Notes under the pieces: generated by a model
The model's database searches: none
The model's input: only the letters and a program-made list of their open reading frames with translations
What the model was told of the DNA's origin: nothing
Origin: CAYNUJ01 sp964573255
GTDB lineage: Bacteria; Bacteroidota; Ignavibacteria; Ignavibacteriales; Melioribacteraceae
Assembly: GCA_964573255.1 (NCBI GenBank)
Contig: CAZNJB010000063.1
Coordinates: forward strand, 1 to 11,221
DNA length: 11,221 bases
Direction of reading: 5' to 3'
Translations under genes and position numbers: made by a program
Part shown: positions 6,003 through 11,221 of the stretch, piece after piece
Position numbering within the stretch: the stretch's first letter is position 1
Layout: each line of letters starts with the position of its first letter

Positions 6003-7301
6003 CTATTTGAGTAAAATCATTTTCCTTGTTTGACTAATATTATTCATCTGTAGGGTTGCAAAATACATTCCACTTGGAAGATTATCAGCATTAAATAATA
6101 TTGCATAAATACCTGCTTCCTCATAGCCATCCACTAATACTGCAACTTCCTGACCTAATGAATTATAGATCTTTAAAGTCGTATATCCTGACTTAGGTAA
6201 TTGATATGTAATTGTAGTACTTGGATTGAAGGGATTTGGGTAATTTTGATGCAAAATTATTTCTTTTGCTTGACTATAATTTGACGGATCTATGGAAGTT
6301 AATAAATCCAATTTATAAATACCCTTATCGGTACCACAGTATAAAAAACGGTCATCTGGAGATAATTCCAATTTTCTTTTTATTAATCCAGCAGGAAAAC
6401 CGTTGTTTACAGTATACCATGTAATTGCACCATTATTTGTGAATAAGATTCCATCTGCTGTTATTGTATACAATATTAGGGTATTAGTTTTGTTTATTTC
6501 TATATCCTGAAAACGGAAATCAGTAATACCTGAGTCGGCAAAAAACCAATTTTCACCTCTATCAATGCTCTTTAACAAACGATATCTTGGTAAGCCTGCA
6601 TAAATTATATTATTATTTTTATTATCAATTGCTAATTTTACACCACCAGAGACTGGTGTCCAATCATTCAGAATATCCCAGCTAATACCACTATCTGTCG
6701 ACCTGTATAATCTTCCACTACCAACATATATTGTCGGATGGTCAACCGGGTCAAAGAATATATCTTCAAACTGGCAACACATTACTTCTGCAGGATACTT
6801 CTTCCAATAGCCACCTCCATTAACAGTTTTATAAACATTTCCCCCGAAAATCCCTACTGTTCCAGCATATGCTACGTCTATACTGTCCGGATGAGGTACA
6901 ACAGTTGCGACACTAATTTCATAATTTAAGATTATTCCGGAGGCGGCCCAAACCCAGCTTTCACCAGAGTTTGTAGACTTTAGTATGCCTGGGCGTGTAA
7001 AGTTTGTACTAGCCAATGCTACATAAATAATATTTGTCTTTTGAGGATGAATTGATATTTCTTGAACACTAACATTATATAATAGTGTATCCCAAGTAGC
7101 TCCGGCATCTATACTTTTACACAATTTACCATAAATACCATCACTAAAACTACTCATACTACCAGCATAAATTATATTACTATTAACCGGGTCAACAGCT
7201 ATAGCATTTACCCTCTCTTTTTCTAACCCAATTAACTCCCAGTTTTGTGATAACATTATTATTGGTGTAATTAAAATAAAAATTAGAATTTTTCTTTTCA
7301 T
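6003..7301 (-). CDS. T9SS-exported Asp-box (BNR) repeat beta-propeller protein
   Basis: The protein has 432 residues and a signal peptide (MKRKILIFILITPIIMLSQ). Six Asp-box motifs of the S-x-D-x-G-x-x-W type recur about every 45 residues: SIDAGATW (63-70), STNSGESW (109-116), TVNGGGYW (159-166), STDSGISW (201-208), SIDRGENW (245-252) and TNNGAITW (288-295). They alternate with IIYAG/IYVGS strands. This is the pattern of sialidase- or sortilin-type beta-propellers, here probably a structural or binding domain, since no sialidase catalytic residues are obvious. Residues about 350-432 are a T9SS type A sorting domain (NYPNPFNPSTTI, LKIYNSLGQEVAVL, LPSGMYFATL, TRKMILLK). The ribosome site is weak (TTGGATGT region), as is common in this group. 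It ends in TAG before a hairpin terminator, so it is its own transcription unit. Confidence 0.87.
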   Translation of the reverse strand: MKRKILIFILITPIIMLSQNWELIGLEKERVNAIAVDPVNSNIIYAGSMSSFSDGIYGKLCKSIDAGATWDTLLYNVSVQEISIHPQKTNIIYVALASTNFTRPGILKSTNSGESWVWAASGIILNYEISVATVVPHPDSIDVAYAGTVGIFGGNVYKTVNGGGYWKKYPAEVMCCQFEDIFFDPVDHPTIYVGSGRLYRSTDSGISWDILNDWTPVSGGVKLAIDNKNNNIIYAGLPRYRLLKSIDRGENWFFADSGITDFRFQDIEINKTNTLILYTITADGILFTNNGAITWYTVNNGFPAGLIKRKLELSPDDRFLYCGTDKGIYKLDLLTSIDPSNYSQAKEIILHQNYPNPFNPSTTITYQLPKSGYTTLKIYNSLGQEVAVLVDGYEEAGIYAILFNADNLPSGMYFATLQMNNISQTRKMILLK

Positions 7302-7846
7302 TTTACATCCAATTTATTTTAATATTTTCTTAATCTAATAAATCTCTAGATAAATAAAACAACGTATTTTCCAAAATATTTTGAAAGTGTGCTAACTACT
7401 ATTTAACCCGACAAAAACCTTTTTCCTTTGGAATGTTAGCCCGAAACAGAATTCCGCCTAGCAATCTTTTATTTCATTCCGTCTAACGGACTAATTACTT
7501 CATTTCCTTGTCGAATAGCTTGAGTACAAACCATCCTTAAAATAAAATTATTCCACCCTATGTAATAATCGAAAAAATTCAAATACTTGTTTGCCCTGTT
7601 TTGAATAATTTCTGTTTGAAAATAGGAAAAATACCTTTTTTTGTCAATATGCTGCAATACTAAAACTTTTAGAGAAGGGGTTACGGAATTACACGCGTTA
7701 AAAAAACGAAACTGTAACGGGTTTGTTTTTAGCCACGAATAACACGAATTATACGAAAAAATCAACCTCATTTGCGGCAGGTTCAATTAACCACAGAGAA
7801 CACAAAGGGCGCAGAGATGGGGGGGGCATTGGTCATTAGTCATAAA

Positions 7847-7882
7847 AGATTCTTCGCTCCACAACGTTCCGCTCAGAATGAC
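7847..7882 (-). repeat. Widespread intergenic phrase GTCATTCTGAGC, inverted copy
   Basis: On the minus strand it reads GTCATTCTGAGCGGAACG, then TTGTGGAGCGAAGAATCT. It is the same family as 1306-1339 but oppositely oriented and closer to the usual form. The flanking GGTCATTAGTCAT also recurs at 2893-2906. Confidence 0.65.
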
Positions 7883-7900
7883 AGCCTTATACCTTTATAT

Positions 7901-7939
7901 ACCCATCTGTGAAAATCTGTTAAATCAGTGTAATCTGGG
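7901..7939 (-). repeat. CAGATTACACTGATTT...CACAGATGGG phrase
   Basis: On the minus strand it reads CAGATTACACTGATTT, then AACAGATTTTCACAGATGGG. It is related in theme to the phrases at 1493-1529 and 2738-2775 (GAT...TT...GCAGATGG) and belongs to a very common class of low-information intergenic repeats. No function is assigned. Confidence 0.45.
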
Positions 7940-7956
7940 TTCAATCTAAAACAAGA

Positions 7957-7989
7957 AATTATCCATTATCCATTGTCCATTATCAATTA
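7957..7989 (-). repeat. Tandem TAATGGA / TAATTGA repeat abutting the trpA stop codon
   Basis: On the minus strand the units TAATTGA, TAATGGA, CAATGGA, TAATGGA and TAATT follow one another with a 7-nt period. The first TAA of the array is the stop codon of trpA. Such repeats are common between genes in Bacteroidota-type genomes. Confidence 0.7.
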
Positions 7990-8769
7990 CAAACATCCCT
8001 CGTTCAGCCTTTTAACAAACTCCAAAGTGGATGAATAATCTCCGCCGTTCCGACTCAAAGATTTAATCACCGCGCTGCCGACGATTACTCCGTCGCAGTA
8101 AGGAGAAATCTTTCTAATATCTTCCGGTGAGGAGATTCCGAATCCGACGAGCATTTTATTTTTGGTAACGAGTTTGTATGTGCGTTCGAGATTTACAAGC
8201 ATGTCATCCGAAAATCCTTCCCGCGCGCCGGTGGTTCCGAGCACCGAAACGCAGTAGAGAAATCCTTCCGACGCTTGATCGATTTTTAGTATCCTTTCTT
8301 CCGGAGACGCCGGGGTTGTAAGCAGAATTACATCCGGTCGGCTGTTTATTCCGTTAAAGAATTGTTCGCTCTCTTCCAAAGGTAAATCGGGAACGATAAT
8401 TCCGTCGACTCCCGCATTCAAAGAATCCGCGAGAAATTTATCCACTCCGTAATTTAAAATCGGATTTGCGTAAGTCATAAGTATAATCGGGCGGTCGGTT
8501 TCTTCTTTTACTTTAGCAGTCGTTTCCAAAACATATTCCGTATTAACTCCGTTATTCAAAGCCGTTTGAGAAGAAGCCTGTATTGTTTTTCCGTCGGCGA
8601 GCGGGTCGCTGAAGGGAATCCCGAGTTCTATTAAATCCGCGCCGGCGTCGAAGGTTCTTAAAACCAACTCTTCGAAATTCTCTTTTCGTGGAAATCCCGC
8701 GGTTAAATAAACGGATAAAGCTTTCTTGGTTCTATTAACTTCCGTCAAATATTTCTTTATTTTACTCAT
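7987..8769 (-). CDS. trpA: Tryptophan synthase alpha subunit
   Basis: TrpA cleaves indole-3-glycerol phosphate to indole and glyceraldehyde 3-phosphate and passes indole to TrpB through an internal tunnel. The protein has 260 residues, about the usual length. DLIELGIPFSDPLADG (45-60) holds the catalytic Glu48 and Asp59, equivalent to Glu49 and Asp60 of the E. coli enzyme. Other family marks are LTAGFP (22-27), MTYANPI, GVDGIIVPDLP, the loop region with GTTGAREG, VGFGISSPEDI and the phosphate-binding CDGVIVGSA. ATG 8769 overlaps the trpB stop by 8 nt, and GGAGG (8776-8780) lies 6 nt before it inside trpB. It is therefore probably made in step with TrpB, which suits a 1:1 complex. It is the last gene of the operon. 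Its TAA stop merges with a tandem intergenic repeat. No terminator hairpin was found downstream. Confidence 0.97.
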   Translation of the reverse strand: MSKIKKYLTEVNRTKKALSVYLTAGFPRKENFEELVLRTFDAGADLIELGIPFSDPLADGKTIQASSQTALNNGVNTEYVLETTAKVKEETDRPIILMTYANPILNYGVDKFLADSLNAGVDGIIVPDLPLEESEQFFNGINSRPDVILLTTPASPEERILKIDQASEGFLYCVSVLGTTGAREGFSDDMLVNLERTYKLVTKNKMLVGFGISSPEDIRKISPYCDGVIVGSAVIKSLSRNGGDYSSTLEFVKRLNEGCL

Positions 8770-9967
8770 TTGATCCCTCCGTGCGATTGATTATCGTATC
8801 CAAATCCTTATCGCCTCTGCCGCTTATGTTTACAACGACGATTTCATCCTCGGTTGTGTCGGGCATAAGTTTATTCAAATACGCAACCGCGTGCGCAGTT
8901 TCGAGAGCTGGGAGAATTCCTTCCGTTTCGGAGAGGAGTTTAACCGCTTGCAGAGCTTCCTCATCGGTGACTGAATCGTAACGTGCTCTTTTTGTTTCGA
9001 ACAGATATGCGTGTTCCGGGCCCACTCCCGGGTAATCCAATCCGGCGGAAATTGAATGCACTTGAGAGACTTGTCCGTTATTGTCTTGCAGCAGTAGTGT
9101 TTTCATTCCGTGGAATATTCCGTCTCTTCCTTTGGTAATAGTTGCGCTGTGTTTGTCGGTATCAATTCCCAATCCCGCAGCTTCAACTCCGATTAGCTTT
9201 ACTTTTTCATCTTTGATAAAGGTGTGGAAAATACCGATGGCGTTGGAGCCTCCGCCGACGCACGCAACAATGTAATCGGGTAATCTCTTTTCTTTTTCAA
9301 ATAATTGTTCTTTTGTTTCCATACCAATAACCGATTGAAAATAGCGGACTATCAGCGGATAAGGATGCGGTCCCACAACCGAACCGATAATGTAATGAGT
9401 GTCGTTTACGTTTGTCACCCAATCTCTTATTGCTTCGTTTGTCGCGTCCTTTAATGTTTTGCTCCCCGATTCAACGGGAATAACTTCAGCGCCGAGTAGT
9501 TTCATACGGAACACATTCAACGCCTGCCGCTCAACATCGACCGCGCCCATATAAACTACGCATTTCATTCCGAACTTTGCACAGACTGTTGCCGTTGCCA
9601 CTCCGTGCTGTCCCGCTCCGGTTTCGGCAATAATTCTCTTTTTGCCGAGATACTTTGCGAGCAAAATTTGTCCCAAAGCGTTGTTCAATTTATGCGCGCC
9701 GGTGTGGCACAAATCTTCTCGTTTGAGATAAATTTTTGCCTTGTCGTAATGCTTCGTTAAACGCTCGGCGTAGGTTAGAGGAGTGGGTCTGCCGTTGTAA
9801 TTTTTCTGCAAGTTGTTCAACTCGGCGATAAACTCTTCATTATCCTTTAATTTAAAGAATGCGGACTCAAGTTCCTCAAGTGCGCTCATTAAAGTTTCAG
9901 GAGTATACTTTCCCCCGTATTTACCGTATTTTCCTGAACTGTCTGGTAAATTATATTTTTCAATCAT
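8762..9967 (-). CDS. trpB: Tryptophan synthase beta subunit
   Basis: TrpB is the PLP enzyme that joins indole and L-serine to give L-tryptophan. The protein has 401 residues from ATG 9967. The start TTG 9988 would add seven unneeded residues; homologues start near MIEKYNLPDSSGKYG. The PLP lysine is Lys93 in HTGAHKLNNALGQ (Lys87 in E. coli), and the catalytic Glu115 lies in AETGAGQHG. The phosphate loop is CVGGGSNAIG. HSISAGLDYPGVGPEH and the C-terminal NISGRGDKD are typical of the canonical TrpB1 type that pairs with TrpA. All expected motifs are present without gaps. It overlaps the DAHP synthase gene by 8 nt (ATGATTGA) and trpA by 8 nt (ATGAGTAA). The DAHP stop codon therefore sits inside the trpB start, consistent with translational coupling. 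Confidence 0.97.
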   Translation of the reverse strand: MIEKYNLPDSSGKYGKYGGKYTPETLMSALEELESAFFKLKDNEEFIAELNNLQKNYNGRPTPLTYAERLTKHYDKAKIYLKREDLCHTGAHKLNNALGQILLAKYLGKKRIIAETGAGQHGVATATVCAKFGMKCVVYMGAVDVERQALNVFRMKLLGAEVIPVESGSKTLKDATNEAIRDWVTNVNDTHYIIGSVVGPHPYPLIVRYFQSVIGMETKEQLFEKEKRLPDYIVACVGGGSNAIGIFHTFIKDEKVKLIGVEAAGLGIDTDKHSATITKGRDGIFHGMKTLLLQDNNGQVSQVHSISAGLDYPGVGPEHAYLFETKRARYDSVTDEEALQAVKLLSETEGILPALETAHAVAYLNKLMPDTTEDEIVVVNISGRGDKDLDTIINRTEGSNE

Positions 9968-10985
9968 TGTAACTAAATTCCTTATCAAATATTGGAGCCA
10001 TTGCTTTTATTTTATTCATCAATTGTTTGAGAGTTTCTATCGAAATTGTTTGGTAACCGTCTGACCAAGCTTTTTTGGGCTCGGTGTGTACTTCCAGCAT
10101 TAGTCCGTCGGCGCCGGCAGCAATTGCTGCGAGACTCATCGCCGGGACTTTTGATCCAATGCCTATTCCGTGCGAGGGATCGACGATTATCGGCAGATGC
10201 GAATGCGTTTTAATTACCTGCACGGCATTCAAATCCAATGTGTTTCTCGTCGATGTTTCGAATGTGCGTATTCCTCTTTCGCAGAGAATTACATTGTAAT
10301 TATCCTGATTGATTATATACTCAGCGCTCAGCAAAAGGTCTTCCACCGTGGCGGACATTCCTCTTTTCAGAAGAACCGGTTTGCCTATTGCTCCGGCTTC
10401 TTCAAGCAATGCAAAGTTCTGCATATTTCTTGCGCCGATCTGAAGAACGTCGGCAACTTCTGCAACTGCTTCTAAATTTCTGGGATTCAAAACTTCCGTC
10501 ACAATCTTCAGATCGAATTCCTTTTTAATATCGTTCAATATTTTAAGTCCCTCTTCCTTCAATCCTTGAAATGAGTAGGGAGAAGAGCGGGGTTTGTACG
10601 CTCCGCCTCGCATGAATTTTATTCCAAGTAATTTTAATTCCTCCGCAATTTTAAACATAATGTCTCTATCCTCTACGGAACAAGGTCCGGCAATTATATT
10701 CAATTCCTTTCCGCCTATCGTAGCATTGTTGAAATCAATAACCGTATCTTCCTTTTTCATCATTCTGCTTACGAGTTTGTATTTTTTTGTAACTTTAATT
10801 ACTTCGTGAACCGAAGGCAGAACTTGAAAATCTTCTTTTATCAATTTATCCGTCGGACCCGTAACTCCGATCGCCAACTGCTGCGAGCCGGGTATTTCGT
10901 GCGGCGTACAGCCGAATTCCGTTATTTTATTTTTTACTCTTTCAATATCACTCCTCGGAGTATCCAAATTCATCATTATTAACAT
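9960..10985 (-). CDS. aroF: 3-deoxy-7-phosphoheptulonate (DAHP) synthase, type I-beta with regulatory N-terminus
   Basis: It joins phosphoenolpyruvate and erythrose 4-phosphate to make DAHP, the first step of aromatic amino-acid synthesis. At 341 residues it matches the Thermotoga-type (KDO8P-synthase-like) enzymes. An N-terminal ferredoxin-like domain (about 1-70) is the part that binds aromatic amino acids for feedback control in that type. The catalytic barrel follows with GPCSVE (100-105), RGGAYKPRSSPYSFQG (126-141), QIGARNMQN (182-190), KPVLLKRG (202-209), DPSHGIG (269-275) and EVHTEP (298-303). The metal ligands are Cys102, His272, Glu298 and Asp309, at the same numbers as in the Thermotoga enzyme. 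ATG 10985 is chosen over the Met codons at residues 4 and 5 because AAGGAA (10991-10996) lies 5 nt before it. It leads the visible operon with trpB and trpA, so tryptophan supply probably starts here. The exact gene name (aroF, aroG or aroA) varies by organism. Confidence 0.95.
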   Translation of the reverse strand: MLIMMNLDTPRSDIERVKNKITEFGCTPHEIPGSQQLAIGVTGPTDKLIKEDFQVLPSVHEVIKVTKKYKLVSRMMKKEDTVIDFNNATIGGKELNIIAGPCSVEDRDIMFKIAEELKLLGIKFMRGGAYKPRSSPYSFQGLKEEGLKILNDIKKEFDLKIVTEVLNPRNLEAVAEVADVLQIGARNMQNFALLEEAGAIGKPVLLKRGMSATVEDLLLSAEYIINQDNYNVILCERGIRTFETSTRNTLDLNAVQVIKTHSHLPIIVDPSHGIGIGSKVPAMSLAAIAAGADGLMLEVHTEPKKAWSDGYQTISIETLKQLMNKIKAMAPIFDKEFSYND

Positions 10986-11221
10986 TGTGTTTCCTTATTT
11001 ATAAATTTTATAAATTGCTTAGTGCTTTGAACTCACCCCCTAAAAATTATCATAATCAAGAGATTACGTTTTCCCCCTATCTTTTCAAGAGAGGGGGGCT
11101 AGGGGAGTGAGTTCAAAAATGAATAATTAATAATAAAGTTTATTTCATCACTTTGATAGTGAATTTACCCACCCCCTGTTATGTTAAAAGTCAAGTAGAT
11201 GACAAAATATACTCATCTTAA
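10986..11221. other. Upstream region of the aromatic operon
   Basis: No gene is seen. It holds the palindromic element at 11026-11117 and a short perfect palindrome TCACTTTGATAGTGA (11148-11162, 5-bp arms). On the minus strand the last bases could be read as GKFTIKVMK followed by TAA, but a stop codon lies just upstream in that frame, so no gene end is called. The operon promoter should be here or further upstream. No clear -7/-33 or sigma-70 box pair could be chosen. Confidence 0.5.
11026..11117. repeat. Nested palindromic REP/MITE-like element
   Basis: The outer arms TTTGAACTCAC (11026-11036) and GTGAGTTCAAA (11107-11117) are perfect inverses. They extend inward by six more base pairs (CCCCTA / TAGGGG) past one unpaired A at 11106. 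Inside sits a second hairpin, CCCCCTATCTT (11073-11083) pairing with AAGAGAGGGGG (11087-11097) around TTC with one A-G mismatch. The design matches the widespread CCCTCTC...GAGAGGGG plus GGGTGAG intergenic elements known from many environmental genomes. It is short and carries no gene. It may influence transcription of the operon downstream on the minus strand. Confidence 0.75.

Larger units (their letters stand above)
7302..7986. other. Gene-free region: upstream DNA plus widespread intergenic phrases
   Basis: The part next to the Asp-box gene (7302-7440) should hold its promoter, but no convincing box was found. It contains a perfect palindrome CAAAATATTTTG (7372-7383) and an inverted pair GCTAAC (7391-7396) / GTTAGC (7435-7440). 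The rest is mostly phrases that recur across genomes: TTTAGCCACGAATAACACG (from about 7728), CCACAGAGAACACAAAGG (from about 7792), a run of 8 G (7819-7826), GGTCATTAGTCAT (7831-7843), the inverted GTCATTCTGAGC phrase (7847-7882), CCATCTGTGAAAATCTG (7902-7918) and the ATTATCC repeats (7957-7989). A 105-codon minus-strand frame at 7469-7786 is built partly from these phrases and is not called as a gene. Confidence 0.6.

Noticed and set aside
7469..7786. 105-residue open frame on the minus strand
   Set aside because: The first third (NSCYSWLKTN) is the translation of the common 'GTGTTATTCGTGGCTAAAAA' type phrase, and no domain or ribosome site is evident.
9968..9988. Seven extra residues of TrpB from TTG 9988
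   Set aside because: Family members start at the equivalent of MIEKYNLP, and ATG 9967 gives the same 8-nt overlap design as the next junction.
11140..11221. C-terminal end of a further minus-strand gene (GKFTIKVMK)
   Set aside because: A stop codon lies a few codons upstream in the same frame, so no gene body is in view.

Overview
The window looks like a chromosomal segment from an AT-rich member of the Bacteroidota/Chlorobi group, most likely an Ignavibacteria-type organism. Two secreted proteins end in the type IX secretion (T9SS) type A sorting domain, with the NFPNPFNPTTTI / NYPNPFNPSTTI signature typical of those bacteria. There is also an outer-membrane beta-barrel protein, and the intergenic DNA is full of short degenerate phrases. 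This assignment is inference from protein features; there is no rRNA or tRNA here.

Positions 1-1192 (+): the tail of an ABC-transporter ATPase, its ABC-2 permease, and a small two-helix membrane protein gene interrupted by an in-frame TGA. Positions 1193-1799: gene-free, repeat-rich DNA. Positions 1800-2702 (+): an ORF6N DNA-binding-domain gene with a PLD-like C-terminus. Its true N-terminus is cut off by a second in-frame TGA, placed where the family has glycine. Similar repeat clusters lie on both sides of it. Positions 2703-3137: more degenerate phrases.

Positions 3138-3942 look like an integron-type gene cassette on the minus strand. A small exported protein gene (3335-3850) lies between two related imperfect palindromes (3138-3328 and 3876-3942) that resemble attC sites. 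Their R-like boxes sit 6-7 nt after the stop codons of the two genes that precede them. No integrase gene is visible, so this would be an integrase-less attC cluster. Upstream of it on the minus strand are a two-gene unit (beta-barrel protein 5257-5913, then a T9SS-exported protein with 29-residue repeats 3950-5245) and a separately terminated T9SS-exported Asp-box (BNR) protein, 6003-7301.

Positions 7302-7986 are again gene-free and made of widespread intergenic phrases. Positions 7987-10985 (minus) hold a compact aromatic amino-acid operon, read in the order DAHP synthase, trpB, trpA. Each junction overlaps by 8 nt, which suggests translational coupling. The entry enzyme of the shikimate pathway is thus linked to the final two-subunit enzyme of tryptophan synthesis. 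These genes are visibly more G+C-rich than the AT-rich secreted-protein genes. The window ends with a nested palindromic REP/MITE-like element (11026-11117) upstream of the DAHP synthase gene.

The best candidates for something undescribed are the cassette with its unknown exported protein and its T9SS/barrel neighbours, the 29-residue repeat protein, and the two TGA-interrupted genes lying close together.
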